A stretch of 64,000 nucleotides of DNA from positions 115,372-179,371 of the forward strand of contig JAVSMW010000010.1 of NCBI GenBank assembly GCA_032027005.1, read 5' to 3'. Positions 43,523 to 53,086 of this stretch are shown one piece after another. The number at the start of each line of letters is the position of its first letter. Position 1 is the stretch's first letter. Position numbers and translations under genes: made by a program. The notes below the pieces were generated by a model. That model was not told the origin of the DNA, searched no databases, and worked only from the letters and a program-made list of their open reading frames with translations. The DNA comes from JAVSMW01 sp032027005. GTDB lineage: Bacteria > Bacillota > Thermincolia > Thermincolales > UBA2595.

Positions 43523-45217
43523 CTACTGCTTCACGATTAGTCTCTTAATTCCAAAATATTTATCGCCAAAATCATCCTCATAGACATTGAGAGCCATTTG
43601 AGAATGCCCGTTGTCATCCTTAACTACTACGCGCCAGAAATAAATTCCCGGTGATAAATTATTAATTTCGGTCTTTGTCTCCTTTAAGTCCTTGATCGAG
43701 GTTAAGACAGTAGAGAAATCCGGGACCTGGCTAATTTCTAAATCATATGCCAAGTTATCACCCTGTAGATCGACAGATTGGTCCCAATGAAACAAAATTT
43801 TATGGCCAAATTGTTCTGGTTCGTCAAGCAAGACGGGCATCGGATTTTCCTGTAATTCGTAATAGTAAAGGAGATTTCTTGCCACCATAGCGGGGAAATC
43901 CTGGTACTGTTTTTCATAGGTATCTATAGTTATTGGTAAGTATTTTATGTCCGGCAGCTGGGTAATGTTTGACATAATAATGTCGTAGTAAGAGTCCAGA
44001 AAAGCCTTGGTTCGGGCCTCATTAACAATGGCCCTTAACTCCTCCACCTTTTGGTTCAGCTGCTCAATGTTGCCCGGTTTTTCCAGAAATCTTCGGTGCA
44101 AAACATTATCCCAGTAAACTGCCACACCCTTTTGCCACGTTGGTCTTTCTGTTATCAGGCCCCAGGCTTCATCGTAATCCCACGGCATAAAGTACCACTT
44201 TGTCGAGTTTAAGGGACTGTACAGGAAGAAATTGGAATGAGTTACCTGGGGGTTGTCAAACAAAATGTTAGCCGCTAACCAGGTTAAATAGTTTTCTTTA
44301 TCAAAATATTTCTGAATTATGTCATCAATGTTAACAGAGGGATCATTAACAGCTTCCAGCATATTAATCAACTTCTGGTGATCATCACTGCCCCTGATCT
44401 CCAATATCTCTTCGAATTGTTGTTTCACATAGGAGCTGTCATTTTTGTTTTTTATATACTCAGGGTATCGGGAAAAATTAAAGTTTTCCGCTTTATAAAG
44501 ATGGGCATTGGGATCTAATTGGTGATTGGTCAAAAACAGCTTATTGGGATGTTCAATTTGTGTAAAAAGGCCGTAATCTTCAAATTCCGCATTTGGTGAA
44601 GCAGATAAATCTTTGATGAACAGCCTGACCAAGCGGGTTCGCAAACTTGTGATGTCAGGCATGATAGAAAAATAGTCAAAAGCAAGTTTATTCCTAATTC
44701 TCAACGGATCCTTATAATCCTTGACCAGATTAATAACCTTTTGATTATGCCATAATCCTTCTTTATCATGTAAGGTTAGTTGAAAAGATTTCTGAACATC
44801 ATTGCCCGGAGATTTCCCACGCAATTCCAATTCGGCATTGGTTTCCCGGACAAAAATACCGTTATCCAAAAGAGTCTTGTTGGCATCTTGAAAGAACACT
44901 TTAAATGGCACATCCGCTGTTTCATTACTTTTGCTGTACTTAATTATGTCCTGGAAAGTCAGGTTTTCTTGGTCACTTTTCTTGGCGGCTTGAAAGACAG
45001 TAACATAGATCTTGTCTGCTTTGGTTTGGACATCGTCTTGATAAATGTCGGCATTGTCGGTAATTCTTTCCTTATCCAGCGGATTCACCCAATTTTCGGC
45101 ATCGAATGCTTCCTTGGTGTCCCCCCCAGTGAAATAAAAATAGAGAAAATAACCGCCAAAATACAGTACAGCACAAAAAAATACTGATATGATGCCCAGT
45201 TTCATCCAGAGCCTCAT
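43523..45217 (-). CDS. CotH-like kinase-fold protein (second copy)
   Basis: 564 residues: N-terminal helix (LGIISVFFCAVLYFGGYFLY), CotH domain with ELRGKSPGNDVQKSFQLTL, LVRLFIKDLSA and the MPWDYDEAWG motif (~residue 345), and a C-terminal Fn3-like domain (LAYDLEISQVPDFSTVLTS, PGIYFWRVVVKDDNG). CotH proteins have an atypical protein-kinase fold; B. subtilis CotH phosphorylates spore-coat proteins. Here it should be membrane-anchored and act outside the cell. Paralogous to the gene at 46650. Last gene of the operon. Confidence 0.88.
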   Translation of the reverse strand: MRLWMKLGIISVFFCAVLYFGGYFLYFYFTGGDTKEAFDAENWVNPLDKERITDNADIYQDDVQTKADKIYVTVFQAAKKSDQENLTFQDIIKYSKSNETADVPFKVFFQDANKTLLDNGIFVRETNAELELRGKSPGNDVQKSFQLTLHDKEGLWHNQKVINLVKDYKDPLRIRNKLAFDYFSIMPDITSLRTRLVRLFIKDLSASPNAEFEDYGLFTQIEHPNKLFLTNHQLDPNAHLYKAENFNFSRYPEYIKNKNDSSYVKQQFEEILEIRGSDDHQKLINMLEAVNDPSVNIDDIIQKYFDKENYLTWLAANILFDNPQVTHSNFFLYSPLNSTKWYFMPWDYDEAWGLITERPTWQKGVAVYWDNVLHRRFLEKPGNIEQLNQKVEELRAIVNEARTKAFLDSYYDIIMSNITQLPDIKYLPITIDTYEKQYQDFPAMVARNLLYYYELQENPMPVLLDEPEQFGHKILFHWDQSVDLQGDNLAYDLEISQVPDFSTVLTSIKDLKETKTEINNLSPGIYFWRVVVKDDNGHSQMALNVYEDDFGDKYFGIKRLIVKQ

Positions 45218-45249
45218 TATGCAGAAACCCCCATTTCGGTCATCAGTGT

Positions 45250-45927
45250 CTAACTCGCATAATCTCCGTTGTACTTGACAAGGATAGCACTTTCGACTCC
45301 TTCAATATTGGTCAGATAATCAACATATGAAGTATTGTCACCAGTTTTTCTTAATTCCAGGGTAAGTTCAGTTTTACCTTTCGCAACAGTTTTTGATTTA
45401 ATGACATAATTAAGCTTATTCAATATGTACATGACATCTTCTTTAGCAGCTTCATCATGTTTAACGATAAGCAAATAAATAGGTACATTAAACTTTGCCC
45501 GGGACATAATAATGACCACAATTCCTATAAATAACGAACCGGCAACCGATACATGATATATCCCGGCTCCGGTGGCAATTCCTGCCGCAATGGCCCAAAA
45601 CATAAAAACTACGTCCCAGGGGTCTTTGATGGCCGTTCGAAACCTTACGATACTTAGGGCGCCAACCATACCGAGAGAGAGAACGATGTTTGAACTCACA
45701 GTCATAATCACCAGGGAAGTGATCAAACAAAGCAGCACCAGCGAGGTGTTAAAGGTGTGGCTGTAAACTACGCCCTGAAAAGTTAATTTGTAAATATAAA
45801 AGATAAACAAGGCGACGACCAGCGAAATGATGAGGCCCAATAAAATATTCACCGGGGACATCTCGGCAAAATTAGGCAGCTCAAGAATACTTTTTTTGAT
45901 GATATCCTGAAAATTTAATGTATTCAC
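45250..45927 (-). CDS. DUF4956 membrane protein
   Basis: 225 residues with four N-terminal helices (ILLGLIISLVVALFIFYIY; TSLVLLCLITSLVIMTV; GMVGALSIVRFRTAIKD; GIYHVSVAGSLFIGIVVIIM) and a ferredoxin-like C-terminal domain (AKEDVMYILNKLNYVIKSK). The GALSIVRFRTAIKDP motif identifies DUF4956. The family nearly always travels with VTC-domain and CotH genes, as here; it may couple polyphosphate or surface-polymer modification to the membrane (inference). Confidence 0.88.
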   Translation of the reverse strand: MNTLNFQDIIKKSILELPNFAEMSPVNILLGLIISLVVALFIFYIYKLTFQGVVYSHTFNTSLVLLCLITSLVIMTVSSNIVLSLGMVGALSIVRFRTAIKDPWDVVFMFWAIAAGIATGAGIYHVSVAGSLFIGIVVIIMSRAKFNVPIYLLIVKHDEAAKEDVMYILNKLNYVIKSKTVAKGKTELTLELRKTGDNTSYVDYLTNIEGVESAILVKYNGDYAS

Positions 45928-45930
45928 GCT

Positions 45931-46653
45931 TCAACCTCCTATCGGTAAATATCTAATCCCACTCTTTACATGATGACACATCACGTACTTTGAAGCTGCT
46001 GTCAGATTATGGTTAGTAATTTGTATCAAATCATGAATATGGGCCGGCAGGAATGAATCATATTTGACTTCCATAATCATCATGGGTGAATTAAAAATTC
46101 CTTTGGTGACAACAGTAGAGTCAAAAATATCAAAAGAATTTATGCCTGCCCTTAAACCCTGATCAAAAGTAATTCTCACATTTCCGGCTTCAAAAACAAA
46201 GGCTTCCCTGTCGTAATCAACTATCACTACCGGTCTCATCAGGTTATTCTTTATTTCGATATAGAATTCCCGGAAGAGCTTGTCCCCCGATTCCAGCAAA
46301 AAACCACAGTCATTATCTAATAATCGGTAAAACTGATCTTTGGTGATTGATTTGGAGGTTTTACTGATGTATTGGCCAAATTTGGACTTTTTCTCCAGTT
46401 TGATGACCCTGTCACTGATATTGTAAATACGAATTCTAAACTTCCGTCTCAACAACACTCCAGCTTCTTTTTCTTCCAGGGCAGTTTGGTATATATCATC
46501 AAAATAAAGACTTCTAATATGATAGCTTCCGGTTAAAGCCGCATATTTATCTAACTCCAAAGCATTCAGCAGTCGGTTATGCAAATACTGGTATTCATGA
46601 TAGTTAACAAAATACTTCAGCTCATGCCGGAGTTTATGTTCTCCATATTTCAT
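45931..46653 (-). CDS. VTC-domain protein (polyphosphate-polymerase-like)
   Basis: 240 residues matching the VTC catalytic tunnel domain: LRHELKYFVNYHEYQYL, HIRSLYFDDIYQTAL, RRKFRIRIYNI, VIKLEKKSKFGQYISK, VVIVDYDREAF, NVRITFDQGLRAG and MIMEVKYD. The basic residues and the terminal Glu are the polyphosphate/nucleotide ligands in yeast Vtc4. It overlaps the upstream CotH gene by 4 bases. Bacterial VTC proteins next to CotH/DUF4956 have no confirmed substrate. Confidence 0.9.
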   Translation of the reverse strand: MKYGEHKLRHELKYFVNYHEYQYLHNRLLNALELDKYAALTGSYHIRSLYFDDIYQTALEEKEAGVLLRRKFRIRIYNISDRVIKLEKKSKFGQYISKTSKSITKDQFYRLLDNDCGFLLESGDKLFREFYIEIKNNLMRPVVIVDYDREAFVFEAGNVRITFDQGLRAGINSFDIFDSTVVTKGIFNSPMMIMEVKYDSFLPAHIHDLIQITNHNLTAASKYVMCHHVKSGIRYLPIGG

Positions 46654-48401
46654 TGAATCTCCCCTTTCCCTAATGCTGCTGGGTTTTCTTCCAAAACCAG
46701 CTTTTGCACCCCATGCCTGGTTATGTGGTCATCACCCCTAAACTCGTCAAAAGGATACTGCCAATTCCCCTTGGCATCACGAACGACTACCTTCCAGTAG
46801 TACTCACCCGGTTGGAGGCTGCGGACACTATAGCTAGTGGCATGCAAATTTTTATCTGCGGCAACAATTGTTTTAAAGTCAGGATCCCGGCTGAGTTGAA
46901 AATCATAGATCAAATCATCACCCTGCAGATCATAGGAAGCCCCCCAGGTGAAAATATATTGCCCATCTTGCAATTTAGGAGTCCCTAAGAAAAAAGACAT
47001 GGGGTTTTCCAAAGAATCAAAGAAATACTGTTTATCCTGTTCCATTAATTTCACCGGCGTATAGAACTGCTTTTTATATTGCTCAGGGGAAACTCTGAGA
47101 TAATCCAAATCAGGTGGTCTTAACAGGTTCTCTGTCACTACACCATAATAACTATCCAACAATTTGCGCGTATTCGCCTCATTAATAATCCTTGAAAGTT
47201 CCGCAATTTTCTGACCTAAGGCTTGAACATTCTCTGTATCTTTAAACATCCTGCTGAATAAAACCATACCCCAGTAATTGGCCAAGCCCTTCTGCCACTT
47301 GGCCCTGTTTTCGGGTTGATATTCCATCTCGTCATAATCCCAGGGAAAGAAAAACCACTTATTTGAATTCAACGGACTATATAACAAGAAATTCCGGCTG
47401 TTGGTATCAAAATTATCGAAGATGATGTTTACAGCCAGCCAAGTCATTAAGTTATTCCGGTCAAAATACTTGTCTACCACATCATTAATGTCCTGGGTGT
47501 AGTCATTTACAGCAGCCAGCATTTCAACCAGCTTACGGTGATTTTCGGAGCCTCTCACTTCCAGGATTTTTTCGAATTTATCTTGGTTAAAGGTAGTATC
47601 TTCTATTGGTTTAAGCGCATCTTCATATTGAAAAAACTCGAAGTTTTCAACTTTATAGAAATTCCCGTTTTTATCCAGGTTATGATTAGTCAAAAACTTT
47701 TTGTTCGGCTGCTCCACTAAGGTAAATAACCCAAAGTCCTGGAAAGTTTGAGCAGGAATTGGTAATGAAAGATCTCTCACATATAGTCTGACGAAACGTG
47801 TCCGGAGGGAAACAATATCGGGGAGCATTTCGAAATAGTCGAAGGCTAATTTGTTCTCAACTTTGAGTGTAGAATTAAAGTGTTTATTTAGATTAATGAT
47901 GGAAAACCCGTCCCATGCCGGGGTACTGTCAAAAAGCTTTATTTTATAGGATTTTTGCCGGGCCCGGCGCTGTGACTGCCCTCTCAGTTCCATGGTGGCG
48001 TTGGCCTGAAGATTGGCAAGATTTTGGGCACCGGGCGTTTCCGCCTCAAAGAAAACTTCCACTACCGGATCAAGGGAGTCATTCAGGTATTCGTCGGAAC
48101 CCGCAGAACTATAATTGTTTAATTCTTCAAAAGTAACAGCACCTTGGTGGGTAGGCCGCAGAACCGTCACATACAATTTATAAAGCCGGGCATCATTGTC
48201 TTGACCGTAGATGGCCTTGTTATCAACAAGGGTGAAATCGTTTAAGGGACTGGACCATTCTTTTTCTGAATCGCTGACCGGGCCGATTGTTTCCGCTAAC
48301 TCCGGTTTATCTCCATTTTTCTGGTTCGGCAGACCGATGAAGAGGACGATAGCCAGGAAGATAAAAAAAACCAGTCCCACCCCCCGCAGATTTCTTTTCA
48401 T
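46650..48401 (-). CDS. CotH-like kinase-fold protein (first copy)
   Basis: 583 residues: N-terminal helix (VGLVFFIFLAIVLFIGLP), CotH domain with ELRGQSQRRARQKSYKIKL, RFVRLYVRDLSL and FFPWDYDEMEY (~residue 355), and a C-terminal Fn3-like domain (LIYDFQLSRDPDFKTIVA, PGEYYWKVVVRDAKGN). The two CotH copies have the same layout and likely arose by duplication. It follows pelG with three bases between, tying the CotH/VTC/DUF4956 module to the Pel genes. Confidence 0.88.
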   Translation of the reverse strand: MKRNLRGVGLVFFIFLAIVLFIGLPNQKNGDKPELAETIGPVSDSEKEWSSPLNDFTLVDNKAIYGQDNDARLYKLYVTVLRPTHQGAVTFEELNNYSSAGSDEYLNDSLDPVVEVFFEAETPGAQNLANLQANATMELRGQSQRRARQKSYKIKLFDSTPAWDGFSIINLNKHFNSTLKVENKLAFDYFEMLPDIVSLRTRFVRLYVRDLSLPIPAQTFQDFGLFTLVEQPNKKFLTNHNLDKNGNFYKVENFEFFQYEDALKPIEDTTFNQDKFEKILEVRGSENHRKLVEMLAAVNDYTQDINDVVDKYFDRNNLMTWLAVNIIFDNFDTNSRNFLLYSPLNSNKWFFFPWDYDEMEYQPENRAKWQKGLANYWGMVLFSRMFKDTENVQALGQKIAELSRIINEANTRKLLDSYYGVVTENLLRPPDLDYLRVSPEQYKKQFYTPVKLMEQDKQYFFDSLENPMSFFLGTPKLQDGQYIFTWGASYDLQGDDLIYDFQLSRDPDFKTIVAADKNLHATSYSVRSLQPGEYYWKVVVRDAKGNWQYPFDEFRGDDHITRHGVQKLVLEENPAALGKGEIQ

Positions 48402-48404
48402 AGA

Positions 48405-49850
48405 CTATCCTCCAATTTGGTTTAGTTTGTCAATAAAATTGTCTAAGAAGCCGCCTTCTTTTTCTTTCCAGGAAACATGAATGCAAAAAACGTAATAATC
48501 AATGTTCTTAAAATATTTAACCAGGACCATTATCGAAAGCAATAACGACAGCAGGCCCGCCATAAAAAATCCGAAGCCATAGTAGCTTTCACCCAGATAA
48601 ACCGTGCCGAGAGAAAAGAGAAAACTGGTAACTGCAAAGTGCAGGGTAATCAAACAAGCCCCTTTTTGGTTATCAAAATAAAGGAGCAAAGTGATAATCA
48701 CAAACATTATGATCACACAGAAATATCCGAGGGCCAGAATACTATACATATAAACCATGCTGGCTGTAAACCCGGTTAAGGGTAAAAATTTCATGCCTAA
48801 AATTATACTGGAAATGGTGAAAAACAACTGGATTTCCATGGCATATAAAAGTTCCCGGAAAACAGTTTTTCTTAAAGCTGTCTTCGCCACCTCAATATCT
48901 TCATAACAGGCACCGTTGTTTATCAGAAAAAAATAGCTGCGAAATTTTTCAAATAATGCTGTTTCAACTTTCACAACAAACATCACCAGGGTCGGAATGC
49001 TGCTCAAAAAGGCAAAAGAGGCCGGTACATCGTAGGTTGGAGCGAAAACATAAGTGTTTTCCAAAATTTGTTGCACCTCAGGGTTGGCCCAGAAAACCAT
49101 GCTATGAATATACAATCCTAAATTAAAGAAAAAATTCGTCAAAAATACCAAATAATAATGAGTTGAGGATTTCAGAAAGTTAAAATATAAAGAGCTTTTG
49201 TCCCGAAAATACTGTTGAATTTCAACGGCCAGTAAAACATTGACAACAAAAATACATAAATCGAAACCGATCAAAACGGCTAAAATATGGTCCATTAGAG
49301 TGAACTTAATGAGAACCCATGCTGCAATATATCCGGCAATGGTCCCATAAAAAAAACTAAAGGCGACTCTTTTAAAGTTTTTTACCGCTGATACATATAT
49401 GCTTAACAAAATCTCGAAAACAAGCTGGATAAACAATAGATAAGCAAAAAACTTATAGGCAAAAAATAAAGGGGATCTAAGGTAAAAAACCAGACCAATG
49501 GTCCCGGCAACAATTAATAATACTGCAGCCGAACCATAAAGGGCCGGCAGAATATCTTCATTTTTCCCCAAATACAGCCGATCCGATAAATAGCGGGATA
49601 ACATCATACAATAGCCGCCTGTCAAAATAACCGAAAAAACGAAGGAGTACATGATGGTGGCTTGTAATAATTCTCTCTGATAAGTCGGAGTCCCAATGTA
49701 TTTTAATAAAAATTGCAGAAAAGTTATCGCCAGGATACTAATCACAATGGGCCCAACCGTAACAAAAATTGAATAAAGGTGCGCCCTGACGAATGAAAAC
49801 AATCCGCTTTTCCGGAAAAGCTTTTTTAACTCAAAGCCTATTCCCGCCAT
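48405..49850 (-). CDS. pelG: PelG-like polysaccharide export membrane protein
   Basis: 481 residues, about twelve hydrophobic helices, beginning MAGIGFELKKLFRKSGLFS, the characteristic PelG start. PelG is a MOP/Wzx-superfamily protein that with PelD, PelE and PelF polymerises and exports Pel polysaccharide across the inner membrane. ATG 49850 chosen; it overlaps the pelF stop by 20 bases. Confidence 0.92.
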   Translation of the reverse strand: MAGIGFELKKLFRKSGLFSFVRAHLYSIFVTVGPIVISILAITFLQFLLKYIGTPTYQRELLQATIMYSFVFSVILTGGYCMMLSRYLSDRLYLGKNEDILPALYGSAAVLLIVAGTIGLVFYLRSPLFFAYKFFAYLLFIQLVFEILLSIYVSAVKNFKRVAFSFFYGTIAGYIAAWVLIKFTLMDHILAVLIGFDLCIFVVNVLLAVEIQQYFRDKSSLYFNFLKSSTHYYLVFLTNFFFNLGLYIHSMVFWANPEVQQILENTYVFAPTYDVPASFAFLSSIPTLVMFVVKVETALFEKFRSYFFLINNGACYEDIEVAKTALRKTVFRELLYAMEIQLFFTISSIILGMKFLPLTGFTASMVYMYSILALGYFCVIIMFVIITLLLYFDNQKGACLITLHFAVTSFLFSLGTVYLGESYYGFGFFMAGLLSLLLSIMVLVKYFKNIDYYVFCIHVSWKEKEGGFLDNFIDKLNQIGG

Positions 49851-51261
49851 TTTCTTCACTTCCAACCTGTTGGTATAATTGTTTGTATTTTAAAATAAAG
49901 TCTGCTTTCCTATAGAAAGCGGAAACCCTATGATAGGCGTTTAGCCCAAATTCCTGCCGCATAGATGCATTTTCACACAATTTAATGATAGATTGGGCAA
50001 TCCCTTTGTAATCCATCACGAATTCAATGAACCCAGCCTGTCCGTAGAGGTCTTGGTCTCCAAACATTAATCCCCGGCAGTCGCCGACATTGGTACACAC
50101 GTGAGGTTTCTTGGCAGCCATGCCTTCCATAACAGCCAAAGGTTGTCCTTCACTGAGGCTCGTTAATACCAGAATATCCATTTTCCCAATATATTGGCGA
50201 ATATCAACAGCACCGGTAAAGTGAACATCCTCCAAGTTTAGCTGCCTGGCCATTTCTAAACATTCCTCATAATAATCCTCATCTTCGTCTGCCGGTCCCA
50301 TGATGAAAAATTCGGCATTTGCCACTTTATTCTTGACTAAAGCAAAACTCTGCAGCATTGTTTTAATATCTTTAATCGGGGTTATCCTGACGATAGCTCC
50401 GATAAAAATTTTATCTGTTTCTTTTTCGGTAGGGATATCCTCAAACCTGGCAAGGTCAATCCCGTTAGGAATAATCCTGATTTTTTCTTCTGGGCAGCCA
50501 ATCTCTATTTGCAGCTCCCTGTTGGTGGCAAATAAAGACGTCACCACATCTGACAAATCATACGTACAGCGGGAAAGGCTATAGAAATAGTTGATCCACA
50601 GTTCCTTATAATAACCTTTAACCCAATCGGCTTTGATGATTTCTTCTTCGCGTTCTCTGGTGTAAATCCCATGTTCAGATAAAATTAAAGGTTTGTGGTA
50701 AAGAAATTTTCCGTAACTTGCCATTATCCCAGCATAGCCTGTGGAAACGGAGTGATAAATGTCTGCTTCCGGCATTTTATTCATCAGCAGATAAAATAAA
50801 ATAATATAAATTGAACGAATGGTCCAAATAAATTCGGTAAAGGGAGTGTAGGGGTATTTCATTCGATATAAAGACATCACTAAATCAAAGAAATTTTTAC
50901 TCATAAAGAAATCGGTGACATTGCCTAAAGGGGTATCGCGAAAAAATTCAAATATTTCTGCCCAGGAAAAAACATCCCCCATTAAAAGTCCCTCCAAAGC
51001 TTCGTGCTTCTCTTTGGAAAGCTTAAATCTTCTGCCCTTTTTCCCTCCTTCAAGCTTTATGTCATCAAGGAAAACACCTGTTACTTCGACAATGTTCTGG
51101 CCAAGTTGATATTTATATTTGCCTTTTGCCCTGGAATCCGGATAGATTGTATAAATAATGAATTCATGTTCGGGACATGATTTGGTTAATGTATCAATCC
51201 AGCTCGATACCCCGCCCAGGACATATGGATAACTTCCTTCAGAAATCAAACAAATTCGCAT
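49831..51261 (-). CDS. pelF: PelF-like cytoplasmic glycosyltransferase
   Basis: 476 residues, GT-B fold of family 4: starts MRICLISEGSYPYVLGGVSS, has SEHGIYTREREEEIIKADW in the PelF-specific region (DUF3492) and the donor-site EGQPLAVMEGMAAKKPH with an E-x7-E motif. PelF of Pseudomonas uses UDP-GlcNAc/GalNAc to build Pel. I start at ATG 51261 (AGGTGA upstream) rather than further upstream, leaving a 4-base gap to the preceding gene. Confidence 0.93.
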   Translation of the reverse strand: MRICLISEGSYPYVLGGVSSWIDTLTKSCPEHEFIIYTIYPDSRAKGKYKYQLGQNIVEVTGVFLDDIKLEGGKKGRRFKLSKEKHEALEGLLMGDVFSWAEIFEFFRDTPLGNVTDFFMSKNFFDLVMSLYRMKYPYTPFTEFIWTIRSIYIILFYLLMNKMPEADIYHSVSTGYAGIMASYGKFLYHKPLILSEHGIYTREREEEIIKADWVKGYYKELWINYFYSLSRCTYDLSDVVTSLFATNRELQIEIGCPEEKIRIIPNGIDLARFEDIPTEKETDKIFIGAIVRITPIKDIKTMLQSFALVKNKVANAEFFIMGPADEDEDYYEECLEMARQLNLEDVHFTGAVDIRQYIGKMDILVLTSLSEGQPLAVMEGMAAKKPHVCTNVGDCRGLMFGDQDLYGQAGFIEFVMDYKGIAQSIIKLCENASMRQEFGLNAYHRVSAFYRKADFILKYKQLYQQVGSEENGGNRL

Positions 51262-51265
51262 TAGT

Positions 51266-53086
51266 TCACCTGTCAAAGTTGATTTGAAAAACCGGTTTGT
51301 CAATTTGCACCAAATAAACATTTTCGTCAATTACTTTAACGCTGGCATTTTCCACAGATTCAATGGGTTTTTTACTCCTTAAAATAAAAAATGTTTCACC
51401 GAAAAAGTTGTCAATAGTTACTTTTAGGTATTCTTCCGTCTTTTCGTATTTAGGTTCAATTAATCGGTAATTGATCATTTCATTGGCCCCTTCTGAAGCC
51501 GTCATACCCCTTACCCAGGGGTAATCGTCAAACACCTGTTGGCTAAATTTATCAAATTCCTTCAATAGCTGCGACCAGGTTTTTCCGTTGGATCGGCTAT
51601 TATCAAGAATATCGTCAGGATGGATGAAATGAGAGAAAAAGCCATGCATGGTGATGCCGTTGATCATGGTCCAAAGGCTTTCGGCGGTATACTCATAACC
51701 GGCAGTAAGTCGGGGGAATTCGATGATGCCATCATCAGCAATGGCAAATTCCTGTTCATAAGCATCGAGGTTAGGCCCTTTGGAATATAGTGAAGAAATA
51801 ATCTTGATGCCGGTTTCGGCGGCCAGGAGAGCTTGCCTTCCTTCCAGGTACAGGATATTCGACGGAGGGACATAAACTTGCAGGGTATAATTGGGAAACG
51901 CTTTTTGGGCCAGAGCTATCACTTCTTTAATTCCATCAACCATGGTGGCAGCATCTTTCCACGCATTATAACCAAGTTCTTGATTAACTAGTGGCTGCAT
52001 AGCCAACGATTGGTGGTTATATCCGTGAAGTCCGATTTCACCCCCATGGGAAATGATTTCCCGGCCGTAATAAGTTAAATCACTCATATCCAAATCGGTC
52101 GACCCCGGTTCAATTTTTCCGGTTTCATCGTTATACGAGCCGATAATCACCCCTGTATACTTAATGTTGTATTTTGACCCTATTTCAAGCACATTCGGCC
52201 ACCAAATGTCTTTATAAAACCGAGGTATAGTCCGGCCATATTCCTGAAATATTATTTCATTTCTACCTTCCGGTACCGGGGCCGGAAAATCATCAATAAA
52301 ATTGATTTTGGCATTGATAATCGGATAAATAAAATAATCGTCAAGTAAACTAATACTCCCTAAAATCAGCCCTCTATTCTTTTTATCGCCCAGAATTGTA
52401 CCGTTAAAATAGATAATGTTGCCTTGCCCATATTTCTTTTTCCAAAGTAAGCTAACCCCTTCCATTGATTCGGCCAATAACTCACTATCATCTGAAATAC
52501 GCAGACCCATTGACGAGTTTACAAAAAAGTCCGGTTCTTTTATTTCCAGACCTTTGCTTTTCAATAATACGTTATTCATAAAACGAATACCGTTCGCAGT
52601 ATAATAATCACCAAATTCATATATTCCAAGTTTTCTGTATATAGTGTTAAAATTTGCGCCGACACCTAATCTAAAGGCAACCAATAAATTCCCGCCCTCA
52701 AATACATACTCCATCAATTCATTTACAGTACGGAGCCGGTCAAGATTTTCCATGATTAAAATTACGGACGTGTATTTGGGATTAATGCTGCTGACATCGC
52801 TAACCTTAGCAGAGTCATACCCGATTTTGATATAGCTCAAAACCCTCTCAAAGTTCTCTTTAATTTTAATAAATTCTTCTTTATTTTCATCATAGATAAT
52901 CAGAAATTGCTCAGTTTGATTATTCATTTCGGAGATTTTCACTCCCGTCCCCTGCGCCAGGTCAATGAGGCTTGTATTTTCATTTGTGCTGAGTTTTGTG
53001 CCCAAATCCAGCCGAATGAATTCAATCACCAGACCCAAGATAAGAATGATTCCAATAACAACATAAATGTTCTTTCGCTTTCCCAT
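51266..53086 (-). CDS. DUF2194 protein, PelA-deacetylase-like
   Basis: 606 residues: N-terminal helix (NIYVVIGIILILGLVIEFI), a ~200-residue glutamine-amidotransferase-like region (SVILIMENLDRLRTVNELM) and a polysaccharide-deacetylase-like domain with FIDDFPAP (metal Asp), HGGEIGLHGYNHQS (H-x3-H, ~residue 350) and YVPPSN (~405). DUF2194 corresponds to the deacetylase half of PelA in Gram-positive pel clusters, which partially deacetylates the polymer. Membrane-anchored, outside the cell. Confidence 0.85.
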   Translation of the reverse strand: MGKRKNIYVVIGIILILGLVIEFIRLDLGTKLSTNENTSLIDLAQGTGVKISEMNNQTEQFLIIYDENKEEFIKIKENFERVLSYIKIGYDSAKVSDVSSINPKYTSVILIMENLDRLRTVNELMEYVFEGGNLLVAFRLGVGANFNTIYRKLGIYEFGDYYTANGIRFMNNVLLKSKGLEIKEPDFFVNSSMGLRISDDSELLAESMEGVSLLWKKKYGQGNIIYFNGTILGDKKNRGLILGSISLLDDYFIYPIINAKINFIDDFPAPVPEGRNEIIFQEYGRTIPRFYKDIWWPNVLEIGSKYNIKYTGVIIGSYNDETGKIEPGSTDLDMSDLTYYGREIISHGGEIGLHGYNHQSLAMQPLVNQELGYNAWKDAATMVDGIKEVIALAQKAFPNYTLQVYVPPSNILYLEGRQALLAAETGIKIISSLYSKGPNLDAYEQEFAIADDGIIEFPRLTAGYEYTAESLWTMINGITMHGFFSHFIHPDDILDNSRSNGKTWSQLLKEFDKFSQQVFDDYPWVRGMTASEGANEMINYRLIEPKYEKTEEYLKVTIDNFFGETFFILRSKKPIESVENASVKVIDENVYLVQIDKPVFQINFDR

